Source: Limosilactobacillus panis (lineage in GTDB: Bacteria; Bacillota; Bacilli; Lactobacillales; Lactobacillaceae). Taken from it: a stretch of 64,000 nt of DNA. The stretch is taken from positions 434,001-498,000 of the forward strand of contig NZ_CP081855.1 of NCBI RefSeq assembly GCF_019797825.1. Reading direction: 5' to 3'. The notes under the pieces were generated by a model. That model saw only the letters and a list, made by a program, of their open reading frames with translations. It was not told where the DNA came from and searched no databases. Position 1 is the first letter of the stretch, and each line of letters starts with the position of its first letter. The translations under genes and the position numbers were made by a program. Positions 17,909 through 26,811 of this stretch are shown piece after piece.

Positions 17909-18040
17909 ACTTATATTATAACATGAATGAGAGTTAGTGAGTAGCTGACGAATGCTCAGTGATGTTGTTTTATAAAACATTCATTTTAGAATGCTAATTA
18001 GTGTTCGCTTTTAGCCTTGGTAATTGTTTGATAAATATTA

Positions 18041-18068
18041 TTGACATAAGGATTTATTCTTCGATAAA
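18041..18068 (+). promoter_or_regulatory. Promoter of the IS-broken membrane protein gene
   Basis: TTGACA (18041-18046), spacing 16, GATAAA (18063-18068). It is followed by the strong Shine-Dalgarno AAGGAGGAG before the ATG at 18100. Confidence 0.55.
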
Positions 18069-18433
18069 CTAACATTGTTATTCAAGGAGGAGAAACCTTA
18101 TGTCAAAGAAAAATAAGTGGATTCTAGGTGTTTTAGTTCTAGTCATTATAATTATCGGGGGAATCTTTGGCTATAACTATTACAGAGAAAATAGACCCGT
18201 CGGTATTTATAGAATGGATTATGTAGTTTCATCAAATAGGCATGAGCCTATTAAGCCGAAAAGTTATATATGGTTAAAGAAAAATAAAGAAGCAGTTACA
18301 ATAATATCTCCTACATATAGTGAAGTTTGGTACGGCAACTGGAAGCTTAAGGGTGACAAGATTGTTGTGACTCAGAGAATACCAAAAGTATATTTTGGCA
18401 AATCAAGTGCTTATGTTAAGTCAACCTATGAAA

Positions 18434-19987
18434 CTGAAACTTGAAAGCACGAAAACTAGCCGGAGCTGCGTCAGCTTCGGCTTTTCTCAGCCTAAATTAG
18501 ACTTTTAGATGCCAGTATTCAATGCTTTTTGGATCGTTATTGGCAACTGAGCTATGAATCGATTAATGATGTCATCAATGTGATCAGTTAGGCTGAGCTC
18601 AGCTCGACCCAGTTCATGAAATAAGTAGACCAATGCGTCCATAAAACGAATATCTGGCAGTGCTTGATTCATAATGTAAAAGAGTCCACCAATTGTGCGA
18701 TCATCAGTATTAAGTCGTTCTTGCCAAGCCAATAAGTCATAAGTAATCATGGTGACGGCAATATAACCACATTGACCGTCGTAACTTTGAATTTGTGATC
18801 GATTAAGAGCTAAATACTGCTTAGCAGCTTTGAAATAGGTCTCAATTTGCCAGCGGCGTCCGTACAATTGAATGATTTCTTCTGGCCGCATAGCTAAGTT
18901 AGTGGTCGCTAAAACTAGGTAGTCCTGACGGTGCCCCTTTTTGGATACAAAAACCACTTTTAGCGGAAACTGATGGCCATGATATTGGGCTTGAATGACA
19001 CTGCTGTAAAGATAGTGATGCCGACAATTCATTTTAGAAGCTGCTAAACGTTGATAAAGACCCTTAATGCTATAGTGACGACCACGATATCGATAATAGA
19101 CTTTTGCGCTGCGTTTGAGCATACCCACACCAAAAAGCTGAAGCTGAGCGAGTTGCCAAAACATCTTCGGCGAACTGTACCAAGAATCAAAAAGGACGTA
19201 TTTAGCTGACACGCCTAGTGTTTGCGCTTGTCTAATCAATTCTAGAGCCACTTGGTTCATTGGGCGTTGAGCTTGAGCCCTTCTTTGACCGGCAATTTGA
19301 CGTTGGTCAGTAATCTGCGCTAAGCATCCAATCAGATTAGCAGGCTGGTGAGTTGACATTAAAGCAAAATTAATAGGCAAAAAAGTATTACCATCACTCC
19401 AACCGAGAGTTAAGCCACGGTAACCATTTACATACTCGTGCTTATCGTGGTCATAGGTCTTGGCTAATAATTCAGTCTTTTGGGACCAACGACGTGCTAA
19501 CAGAGTATCATCAAGCACTAATGCCAAACGACGTCGACCATCAATAAACGGGGTTAAGATGCGAATTAATTGAATCGCTACTAAACAGACTAATTTCTGC
19601 CAGTTAATACGGCCATCATTCAAAACATTCCGTGCCGTTCTTGGGGTAAAATGGCAATCTGGATGAGCACGATTGATCGAAAGACGCTCAAAATGAGCTG
19701 TCATTAACCAAGCTACGATCATTTTCAATGAACATAATGAGTGACGCTTAAAATTCACCCTGTGAGTTAGCTTAGCTAGACCAATTAGGCTTAAGAAGTG
19801 AGAAATAATGTTTTGAGAATCGTTTTCAGTACTGAAATGGTTTATAATTTGCATAGCGCAAGACTCTTTTCTACTTTGATTTTGACACTTAAAGTATAGC
19901 GTAAGAGTTCTTGCGTTTTTTATTTTTTTCGTCCAAAAGCCCTGAACCACAATGATTTCATTGCAATTCAGGGCTTTCAAGTTTCAG
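18434..19987 (-). mobile_element. IS4-family insertion sequence, copy B
   Basis: 1554 bp with inverted repeats CTGAAACTTGAAAGC at both ends and an 8-bp duplication CTATGAAA on each side (18426-18433 and 19988-19995). Same length as copy A, opposite orientation; the encoded transposases are identical. The pair could recombine and invert the 7.8 kb between them, which contains the helicase gene. Confidence 0.93.
18505..19854 (-). CDS. IS4-family transposase (copy B)
   Basis: Identical in protein sequence to the transposase at 9242-10591, with the same DDE region motifs and Y-x2-R-x3-E-x6-K signature. The frame is intact, so it is presumably active. It accounts for the disruption of the membrane-anchored protein gene. 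Confidence 0.92.
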   Translation of the reverse strand: MQIINHFSTENDSQNIISHFLSLIGLAKLTHRVNFKRHSLCSLKMIVAWLMTAHFERLSINRAHPDCHFTPRTARNVLNDGRINWQKLVCLVAIQLIRILTPFIDGRRRLALVLDDTLLARRWSQKTELLAKTYDHDKHEYVNGYRGLTLGWSDGNTFLPINFALMSTHQPANLIGCLAQITDQRQIAGQRRAQAQRPMNQVALELIRQAQTLGVSAKYVLFDSWYSSPKMFWQLAQLQLFGVGMLKRSAKVYYRYRGRHYSIKGLYQRLAASKMNCRHHYLYSSVIQAQYHGHQFPLKVVFVSKKGHRQDYLVLATTNLAMRPEEIIQLYGRRWQIETYFKAAKQYLALNRSQIQSYDGQCGYIAVTMITYDLLAWQERLNTDDRTIGGLFYIMNQALPDIRFMDALVYLFHELGRAELSLTDHIDDIINRFIAQLPITIQKALNTGI

Positions 19988-20501
19988 CTATGAAATAAAA
20001 AAGAATGGCGATTGGGAACAAATCGGCAATCGTAAAGATAGAGATTATTTCAATAAAAAGGATGCAATTACTGAAGAAGAGTTTAATAAGAACTATAAAA
20101 AGTATAAAAAAGAACTAGATAAGCTAAGAAGTGAATCAAATAAAGACAATAAAAATATTGATTCAGATCAAAGCAATAGCCAATCCAATAATAAAGAAAA
20201 CACTAGCGATAAAGGTAACAGTCAAAATGCTGATCCAGATGAGATTGGCAGAGCAGTTTACGCCCGTGTTTTCCCATCTGAACAGGTTGATTCTGTTGAA
20301 AAAGACGGAGATAGTTATTATGTAAGCAATGAGTATCATAGCGCTGATAGTACTGTTGAGTTCCAAATTAATGGCGATACGGTTACCTACTGGACACAAT
20401 CTGATAGTGATACAACCGCAGGTGGTAAGAATGATGCTCATACAGTAAAGATTGCTGATTTACTTGGAAACTAGACTATATTAACAAAAAGGGCACTTCA
20501 T

Positions 20502-20524
20502 CTTTCCGCTCCTCTTTACTTTTT
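20502..20524 (-). terminator. Right arm of the split bidirectional terminator
   Basis: Complement of 2498-2520 with one mismatch. It lies beside the stop of the CBS-ACT gene. It now lacks its partner arm, so the terminator function for both mazF and this gene is probably lost or replaced. Confidence 0.75.
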
Positions 20525-21161
20525 AATACTGATTATGGAGATCTTCAATTTCGGGGACCTTAAAGCCCTTCTTTTCCAACCGTTTAACCACCTTGATCAT
20601 CTTGTCATGGTCGACGTTCGCCGGTAGGGTAAAGAGAACCTGCTTCATTGCCGAGTGCTCAGGGTCAAAGGAAATGACGTTTACAATCTGGCAGTAACGG
20701 GTAATTTCTTTGCTGGCGTTCATCAAAGAGCCCCGTTCGTCCGGAGTGGTTACGGTCAAAACGTAGCTGCCGTTGTTGACGTTCCACCCCGCAGCGAGCA
20801 TCCGGAGCATGCTGTTGTGGGTGAGGATGCCATAGAACTGGTTTTCATCGTCAAGGACAGCGATGTATGGTAGGTCACGCATGGCGAAGAAGACGGAGAA
20901 AAATTCGGCCTTAATAGAGACAAACTTAGTGGCGTTCTTCAAAAGGGCGGTGACGGGGAGGGACATGTCACCGTTCCGGGACTTATGGCGGTAAAGGTGC
21001 ATTTTATAAATGTTTCCCCGAAAAATGTGACCACTCTTATCGAGGACGGGCACACACCGAAAACCAGTATCCTCAAGCAACGCCAGGGCTTCACCTAAAG
21101 TGGCGGTCTCGGGCAGAGTCGTCAGGGTGTCTTTTTTCTTAATCAGTGAACTAAAAATCAT
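20523..21161 (-). CDS. CBS-pair and ACT domain protein, possible c-di-AMP sensor (CbpA/CbpB-like)
   Basis: 212 residues. A pair of CBS motifs fills about residues 1-125 (FRCVPVLDKSGHIFRGNI and YIAVLDDENQFYGILTHN). An ACT domain covers about 130-205 (SYVLTVTTPDERGSLMNASK). CBS pairs bind adenine nucleotides; CBS proteins of this size in Firmicutes include the c-di-AMP binders CbpA and CbpB, but the ligand here is inferred. It runs convergent to the island and divergent from pth. It was the immediate downstream neighbour of mazF before the island inserted. Confidence 0.7.
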   Translation of the reverse strand: MIFSSLIKKKDTLTTLPETATLGEALALLEDTGFRCVPVLDKSGHIFRGNIYKMHLYRHKSRNGDMSLPVTALLKNATKFVSIKAEFFSVFFAMRDLPYIAVLDDENQFYGILTHNSMLRMLAAGWNVNNGSYVLTVTTPDERGSLMNASKEITRYCQIVNVISFDPEHSAMKQVLFTLPANVDHDKMIKVVKRLEKKGFKVPEIEDLHNQY

Positions 21162-21371
21162 TTTTAACTTCCTCGAATCCTATTTAATGCACTCCAATCA
21201 TAACATATTTCGAAAACAGTATGAGAATAAAATGAGAAAAATTAGAGGACTCCACAGGATACCAATCGTTTTAGTTTTGGACGCTTCTACTGTATAATGA
21301 TGAAGATATTATTGCTGGACGGGGGTTATTCCCGTGCGGCCTTTTTGTATTAAAAAGGGGAGAAAAACACA

Positions 21372-21932
21372 ATGAAAATGATCGTCGGTTTAGGAAATAT
21401 TGGCTCACGGTACGACGAGACGCGGCATAACACGGGCTTCATGGTGGTTGACCAGCTGGCCCTTAATTACCACCTTGGCGCCTTTACCCATTTAAAACAG
21501 GAAGCGGTGGCCGTCAGCGGAGTCATCAATGGTGAAAAGGTGATGCTGGTTAAGCCGACAACCTTCATGAACGATTCTGGCCGGGCAGTGGGCCCCCTTG
21601 TGGACTATTACAACCTCGACCTTAAGGACCTGGTGGTGGTCAACGACGACCTTGACATGCCGGTTGGTAAGGTCCGTCTTAAGACCCACGGGGCATCCGG
21701 TGGCCATAACGGATTAAAGAGCATTATCAGTGCCCTCGGTACGAAGAACTTTAACCGGGTCAAGCTGGGGATTGATCACCCCCAACACGGGACGGTCGTC
21801 AGTCACGTCCTGGGTAAGTTTACCAAAGAAGAGCGGCCTAAGTTTGACGACGCAGTTGAACAGGCCGAGCACGCGCTGGAAGACTGGATTAACGGGGAAG
21901 ACTTTGCCAAGTTGATGAACGATTATAACTAA
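21372..21932 (+). CDS. pth: Peptidyl-tRNA hydrolase
   Basis: Recycles peptidyl-tRNA that has dropped off ribosomes. The 186 residues match the family. Asn9 in GLGNIG, His19 in RHNTGF, the FMNDSG motif and Asp in VVNDDLDMP are the known active-site positions. AAAAGGGGAG precedes the ATG. A minus-10 TATAAT at 21293-21298 with a weak minus-35 and a GC stem (GACGGG...CCCGT) are in the leader. First gene of a co-directional housekeeping run; mfd follows after 18 bp. Confidence 0.97.
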   Translation: MKMIVGLGNIGSRYDETRHNTGFMVVDQLALNYHLGAFTHLKQEAVAVSGVINGEKVMLVKPTTFMNDSGRAVGPLVDYYNLDLKDLVVVNDDLDMPVGKVRLKTHGASGGHNGLKSIISALGTKNFNRVKLGIDHPQHGTVVSHVLGKFTKEERPKFDDAVEQAEHALEDWINGEDFAKLMNDYN

Positions 21933-21950
21933 GAGAGGTGTAAAAGAGGA

Positions 21951-24900
21951 GTGCGTCTGGGAAACTTTATTGCCAAAACAAAAGAGTTTAAAAAGATTAG
22001 TAAGGAGGCAGTGCCCGGGAAGCGCCAGCTGATTACTGGCATTTCGGGTTCGGCACGGACAGCTGTGTTAGCGGAGTTGTTAAAGGACCGCCAACAGCCC
22101 CTCCTGGTGGTCACCGATAACCTGGGGCATCTAGAAGAACTAGTGGATGACTTCAGCAACCTGTTACCGGCGGACCAGGTTTTCGAATTCCCGGTCGAGG
22201 AGGTCCTGGCGGCCGAGGTGGCCACCAGTTCTCCAAACTACCGCCTTCAACGGGTCCAGGCACTGAATGCCCTCAGTAGTAACCGTCCAGTCGTCGTTGT
22301 GACCTCGGTGGCGGGGATGCGGCGGAACGTCGTCAGTCCCGCCTTCTTTGCCCAGGCGACCCTCCAGCTGAAAGTGGGCGGGGAAATTGATCCCGAAAAG
22401 GCCCGTCAGCAGCTGAGCGCAATGGGTTACCAACTGCAAAAAATGGTTTTACGGCCCGGTGACTTTGCTGTCCGGGGCTCGATCATTGACATTTACGCCC
22501 TGAATACGGATAACCCGGTCCGGGTCGACCTCTTTGATACCGAGATTGACTCCCTGCGCTACTTTGACGCCAGCACCCAAAAGAGTATCGATAATGTTAA
22601 GCAGGTCGAGATTCTACCCGCGACTGACTTGATTTTGCCACCGGCGGAGTTCCCCCGGGTAACGGCGGCAATTAAACAGGAGTATGACACCATCACAGCT
22701 GGGTTACAGGATGGCGATGAGGATATTACCCAGCAGGTTAACAACCGCTTTACACCGCTGTTGACGGCCTTAAAGGACCACCAACTACCAAGCGAACTAC
22801 TGGAATTTGGCAACCTCCTTTACCCAACGCCGCACTCTTTGATTGACTACCTCGGTGACCAAGGAATCATCTATTTGGATGACTTTGCCCGCCTGAAGGA
22901 CAGTGCCAAAAAACTGACGGATGAGGACCAGGGCTGGTTAGAGGACAAGGCTAAGTACCACCAGCTGACGAAGGTTCCCACCGTTGGCAATGACTTTGCC
23001 CAATTGGTACAGGCGGATGACCACGCCCAGGTCTTGGGGGCCCTGTTTAAAAAAGGGGTCGGTAACCTGACCCTCGACCAACTAACGGAACTCACTAGCC
23101 GGCCCATGCAGCGTTTCTTTGGCCAACTGCCCCTGTTAAAGAGTGAGCTGCAGCGCTGGCGTGACCAGGGGCAGACGGTGATTCTGATGGCGGCCAACCA
23201 GGAGCGTCGTAAACAAATTGCCCAGACGATGCGTGACTTTGATATTCAGGTGACCGAAACAAGCACCACTGACTTAAGAGTCAACGTTGTCCAGCTCGTG
23301 GCGGGGAGTTTAAACAACGGCTTTGAAATGCCGGCGGCCGGCCTGGTAGTGATAACTGAGGGTGAAATGTTCAAGCAGGTCAAGAAGGGCCGCCACCGGC
23401 CTCAAAAGCTTACCAACGCTGAACGACTAAAGAGTTACACCGACTTGAAGCCTGGTGACTACGTTGTTCACGTCAACCATGGAATTGGGATTTTCAGTGG
23501 TATCAAGACCATGGAAGTTGATGGTGTTCACCAGGACTACATGATCATCAATTACCGAAATAACGCCCAGATCTTCGTCCCGGTTACCCAGCTTAACCTG
23601 GTGCAGAAGTACGTCTCATCAGAGTCCAAGCACCCCCGGATCAACCGGCTGGGTGGTAATGAATGGGCGAAGACCAAGCGGCGGGTAGCCTCCAAAGTTG
23701 AGGACATCGCTGATGAGCTGGTCGACCTCTATGCCAAGCGGGAAGCGGCCAAGGGGTACGCCTTCCCCAAAGATGACTACCTACAGAACCAGTTTGATGC
23801 TAACTTTCCGTATAATGAAACCCGCGACCAGTTGCGGAGCATAAAGGAAGTTAAGCAGGACATGGAAAAGCCCCGGCCAATGGACCGCCTGTTAGTGGGG
23901 GACGTCGGCTACGGGAAAACAGAAGTGGCAATGCGGGCAATCTTCAAGGCGGTCACGGGCGGCAAACAGGTAGCCTTCTTAGTACCAACCACCGTTTTGG
24001 CCCAGCAGCACTTTGATACGCTAAGCAAGCGCTTTACCGGCTTCCCGGTTAAGATTGCTCTTATGTCCCGGTTCAAAACGGGCAGGGAATTGAAGGCCGC
24101 CGATAAGGGTCTGGCCGACGGGACCATTGACATTGTCGTTGGGACCCATCGGATCCTGTCGAAGGATGTTCACTTTAAAGATCTCGGCCTGGTCATTGTT
24201 GATGAAGAGCAGCGGTTTGGCGTCAAACATAAAGAACGTCTAAAAGAATTAAAGAACAACGTTGATGTGCTAACTCTGACTGCAACCCCGATTCCCCGAA
24301 CCCTGAACATGTCGATGCTTGGCGTACGCGACCTGTCTGTCCTTGAGACTCCGCCAGCGGGCCGTTTCCCAATTCAAACCTACGTGATGGAGCAAAATGC
24401 TGGGGCTATTCGTGACGGCATTCTTCGTGAAATGCAGCGGGGCGGCCAGGTCTACTACCTCCACAACCGGGTAGGGGACATTGAAGAGACGGTGATGCGT
24501 CTTCAGGAACTGGTGCCGGAGGCCAAGATTGGCTATATTCACGGTAAAATGAGTGAAAATGAGCTTGAGACAGTCCTGTACGAATTTATCCAGGGTAACT
24601 ATGACGTTCTGGTTACCACGTCGATTATTGAAACTGGGGTTGATATTCCCAACGTTAACACCCTGTTCGTGGAAAACGCTGACCGCCTGGGGCTTGCCCA
24701 GCTTTACCAGATTCGGGGACGGATTGGCCGGAGTAATCGGGTGGCCTATGCCTACTTCATGTACCAGCCAAACAAGGTCCTAACCGAACTCGGTGAAAAG
24801 CGCCTGGCCGCCATCCGCGACTTTACGGAACTGGGGTCTGGATTTAAAATTGCGATGCGGGACCTGGCAATTCGTGGGGCTGGAAATATCTTGGGTAAGC

Positions 24901-25490
24901 AGCAGCACGGCTTTATTGACTCCGTTGGTTATGACCTGTACTCATCAATGTTGAACGAGGCAGTTGCCAAGAAGCGGGGAAAGAAGAAGACCGAGCGGGC
25001 AGATGCCGAGGTTGAACTCGGTGTCGAGGCCTACCTGCCGGATAGTTATGTTAACGACCAACGGCAAAAGATTGAGCTATATAAGACGATTCGCCAGGCC
25101 CAAAGTGATGAGGAACTCCTCGACATCCAGGGTGACCTGATTGACCGCTTTGGTGACTATCCGGCAGCGGTTGGTAACCTGTTGCTGATCAGCAAAATCA
25201 AACAGCACGCCGACCTGGCAATGATTGAGCAGGTCAAGCGGCAGCGTGATAATATCTTGGTTACCTTCACGAAGGTTGAGAGCCATTTGATTAAAGCACC
25301 GACGATTATTAAACTGCTGGCTAAGACTAAGTTTAAAGCGACTTTAGGGGAGCAGGATGATCGTTTGACGGTTCGTCTGGTTATCCAGCCCAAGATGTCA
25401 ACTGCTGATTGGTTAAACCAGCTATCAAAGTTGATCACCGGGTTTGCCAATGAGGTTACCGGTAAAGGCAAAAAAGTAAGTAGTAAGTAA
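21951..25490 (+). CDS. mfd: Transcription-repair coupling factor
   Basis: Mfd removes stalled RNA polymerase and recruits UvrA. The 1179 residues match the family. They comprise a UvrB-like N-terminal region, a CarD-like RNA polymerase interaction domain (GDYVVHVNHGIGIFSGI, about 500-515), then a superfamily 2 translocase with Walker A GDVGYGKTE (about 648), DEEQRFGV, TATPIPRTL and QIRGRIGRS, and the C-terminal TRCF domain. The start is GTG at 21951 after AAGAGGA. The pth-mfd order is standard for lactobacilli. Confidence 0.97.
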   Translation: MRLGNFIAKTKEFKKISKEAVPGKRQLITGISGSARTAVLAELLKDRQQPLLVVTDNLGHLEELVDDFSNLLPADQVFEFPVEEVLAAEVATSSPNYRLQRVQALNALSSNRPVVVVTSVAGMRRNVVSPAFFAQATLQLKVGGEIDPEKARQQLSAMGYQLQKMVLRPGDFAVRGSIIDIYALNTDNPVRVDLFDTEIDSLRYFDASTQKSIDNVKQVEILPATDLILPPAEFPRVTAAIKQEYDTITAGLQDGDEDITQQVNNRFTPLLTALKDHQLPSELLEFGNLLYPTPHSLIDYLGDQGIIYLDDFARLKDSAKKLTDEDQGWLEDKAKYHQLTKVPTVGNDFAQLVQADDHAQVLGALFKKGVGNLTLDQLTELTSRPMQRFFGQLPLLKSELQRWRDQGQTVILMAANQERRKQIAQTMRDFDIQVTETSTTDLRVNVVQLVAGSLNNGFEMPAAGLVVITEGEMFKQVKKGRHRPQKLTNAERLKSYTDLKPGDYVVHVNHGIGIFSGIKTMEVDGVHQDYMIINYRNNAQIFVPVTQLNLVQKYVSSESKHPRINRLGGNEWAKTKRRVASKVEDIADELVDLYAKREAAKGYAFPKDDYLQNQFDANFPYNETRDQLRSIKEVKQDMEKPRPMDRLLVGDVGYGKTEVAMRAIFKAVTGGKQVAFLVPTTVLAQQHFDTLSKRFTGFPVKIALMSRFKTGRELKAADKGLADGTIDIVVGTHRILSKDVHFKDLGLVIVDEEQRFGVKHKERLKELKNNVDVLTLTATPIPRTLNMSMLGVRDLSVLETPPAGRFPIQTYVMEQNAGAIRDGILREMQRGGQVYYLHNRVGDIEETVMRLQELVPEAKIGYIHGKMSENELETVLYEFIQGNYDVLVTTSIIETGVDIPNVNTLFVENADRLGLAQLYQIRGRIGRSNRVAYAYFMYQPNKVLTELGEKRLAAIRDFTELGSGFKIAMRDLAIRGAGNILGKQQHGFIDSVGYDLYSSMLNEAVAKKRGKKKTERADAEVELGVEAYLPDSYVNDQRQKIELYKTIRQAQSDEELLDIQGDLIDRFGDYPAAVGNLLLISKIKQHADLAMIEQVKRQRDNILVTFTKVESHLIKAPTIIKLLAKTKFKATLGEQDDRLTVRLVIQPKMSTADWLNQLSKLITGFANEVTGKGKKVSSK

Positions 25491-25504
25491 TTGGAGGAAA
25501 AGTA

Positions 25505-25771
25505 ATGCGATTAGATAAGTTTTTAAAGGTATCCCGGATTATCAAGCGGCGGTCAGTGGCTAAAGAAATTGCTGACCAGGGAAGAATCTTGGTAAATGAC
25601 CTTCCGGCTAAGTCATCGACGAAGGTCAAGATCGGTGACACCTTGACCATTAAGTTTGGTAATAAAACAGAAACAGTTAAAATCAACCGGATTGTGGAAA
25701 CAACCAAAAAGAGCGAAGCTGAGGACATGTATGAGCTCCTTGACGAAACCTATGCCGAGAATTTTAACTAA
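25505..25771 (+). CDS. rqcP: S4-domain RNA-binding protein RqcP (YabO)
   Basis: 88 residues with an S4 domain (MRLDKFLKVSRIIKRRSVAKE ... GRILVNDLPAKSSTKVKIGD). In Bacillus the equivalent protein binds obstructed 50S subunits and works with RqcH in Ala-tailing of stalled nascent chains. It sits in the conserved mfd-rqcP-divIC-S1 order. The ATG follows GGAGGAAAAG. Confidence 0.9.
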   Translation: MRLDKFLKVSRIIKRRSVAKEIADQGRILVNDLPAKSSTKVKIGDTLTIKFGNKTETVKINRIVETTKKSEAEDMYELLDETYAENFN

Positions 25772-25807
25772 CTTTATAAAAAAATTGATATTTAATTAAC
25801 ATTGATA

Positions 25808-25837
25808 TGGACATTTAGTTGGTAACCTTGCTATACT
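25808..25837 (+). promoter_or_regulatory. Promoter candidate before divIC
   Basis: TGGACA (25808-25813), spacing 18, TATACT (25832-25837). The 100-bp gap after rqcP supports a separate start. Confidence 0.45.
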
Positions 25838-25872
25838 TAAACTGTTATAAGTCAGTAAAGTGAGGGGAAATT

Positions 25873-26229
25873 ATGAAAAACCGGACCGGTAATAAAGTTT
25901 CACAGCTTGATACGCCATATGTCCATAAGTTTTCAGCTGATCAGCAAAGGCGGCAGTTTCATAAGCGTCGCTGTCAGCGAATAATTATTGCCTTTTTGGT
26001 AATTTTCCTGGTTCTCGGAATTCAGATTGTTCGCAGTCGACGAACCCTTGCCAAGGTCAATAACAATATTGCGGCTTGTCAGACCGAGCTGAAGGACCAG
26101 CAACAGACAAGCAGGCACCTGAAACACCAGATAAAGCTGCTTCATGACCCTGAATATGTTCAGCAAGTTTTGCGGGCAAAGTACAATTACTCAAAGAAGG
26201 GCGAAACCATTTATAATTTAAATAACTAG
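25873..26229 (+). CDS. divIC: Septum formation initiator DivIC
   Basis: A small bitopic division protein, 118 residues. It has a basic cytoplasmic N-terminus, one membrane segment at about 38-56 (IIIAFLVIFLVLGIQIV), and an extracytoplasmic coiled coil followed by HDPEYVQQVLRAKYNYSKKGE, the conserved end of DivIC/FtsL-like proteins. Partners are FtsL and DivIB. The ATG follows GAGGGG. Confidence 0.93.
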   Translation: MKNRTGNKVSQLDTPYVHKFSADQQRRQFHKRRCQRIIIAFLVIFLVLGIQIVRSRRTLAKVNNNIAACQTELKDQQQTSRHLKHQIKLLHDPEYVQQVLRAKYNYSKKGETIYNLNN

Positions 26230-26311
26230 TTACTATTTCTTATTGGGGTATGTTATACTCATCTACAATTAAAGATTAAATCAGACGACTTGAGGAGGAT
26301 CCATTAGTTTC

Positions 26312-26806
26312 ATGGCAATTGAAGTGGGAGCAAAGGTTTCCGGTAAGGTTTCCGGAATCACGAATTTTGGCGCATTTGTGGACTTAGATGATAACCAAAC
26401 GGGCTTGGTACACATCAGTCAGATTTCTGACAAGTATATCAAGGACGTACACGATGTACTGTCAATAGGGGATACAGTAACGGTTAAGGTAACCCGAATC
26501 GGTGATGATGGTAAGATTGCCTTGTCCATGAAGGACGCCGCCCCGCACGAACACCGTGAGCATGGCCACTATCATGGCGATAACCACCATGGTGAATTTC
26601 ACCATGATCATCGCAATAATGACTTCCATGGTCGGCAAAATAATTACCACGGTTTCACTGGTGGGCACCACCACAATAACGGCCGCCACCACGAAGACTT
26701 TAACGACATGCTGGCGGGCTATTTAAAGGAAAGTGAATCACGGCTTTCAACATTAAAGCGCCAGACAGATGGTAAGCGTGGTGGTCGTGGCGGCCGACGG
26801 AGCTAG
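26312..26806 (+). CDS. S1-domain RNA-binding protein (YabR-like) with a histidine-rich segment
   Basis: 164 residues. A general-stress-type S1 domain fills 1-75 (GAKVSGKVSGITNFGAFVDL ... GLVHISQISDKY). A long His/Asn/Gly segment follows at about 80-135, with many HH and HxH pairs, then an Arg/Gly-rich tail (KRGGRGGRRS). The S1 part probably binds RNA or ribosomes; the His segment could bind metal, which is inference. AGGAGG is 13 nt before the ATG, an unusually long spacing. tilS begins 5 bp after the stop. Confidence 0.88.
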   Translation: MAIEVGAKVSGKVSGITNFGAFVDLDDNQTGLVHISQISDKYIKDVHDVLSIGDTVTVKVTRIGDDGKIALSMKDAAPHEHREHGHYHGDNHHGEFHHDHRNNDFHGRQNNYHGFTGGHHHNNGRHHEDFNDMLAGYLKESESRLSTLKRQTDGKRGGRGGRRS

Positions 26807-26811
26807 CTCAA

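Larger units (their letters stand above)
18100..20474 (+). pseudogene. Membrane-anchored protein related to the island lipoproteins, broken by an IS
   Basis: The 5' part (18100-18433) encodes an N-terminal membrane anchor (WILGVLVLVIIIIGGIFGYNY) and an extracytoplasmic region. The 3' part (19996-20474) encodes a Lys/Asn/Ser-rich linker and a C-terminal domain (AVYARVFPSEQVDSVEKDGDS ending KIADLLGN) that resembles the conserved domain of the two lipoproteins at 4194 and 4957. Deleting the IS and one 8-bp repeat joins the parts in frame as a 270-codon gene. The function is unknown. It is the last gene of the island before its right border. Confidence 0.8.
2531..20500. mobile_element. Accessory island bounded by IS3-family ends
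   Basis: The segment begins with TGAAGTGC, the left end of a complete IS3-family element, and ends with GGGCACTTCA (20491-20500), which repeats the last 10 bases of that element's right end (4046-4055). The 3 bp TCT flank both outer borders (2528-2530 and 20501-20503), as expected of an IS3-type target duplication. Outside these lie the two arms of one terminator hairpin. No integrase, phage structural gene or conjugation gene is present. The cargo is lipoproteins, an HTH gene, a methyltransferase-helicase pair, an unknown gene and a toxin-antitoxin module. That it moved as one unit is inference. Confidence 0.6.

Noticed and set aside
2531..20500. Prophage or integrative conjugative element
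   Set aside because: No integrase, capsid, terminase, relaxase or conjugation genes were seen; the borders look like IS3 ends.
22000..25470. Long minus-strand frames under mfd
   Set aside because: They are shadows caused by the GC-rich third positions of mfd and have no start signals.
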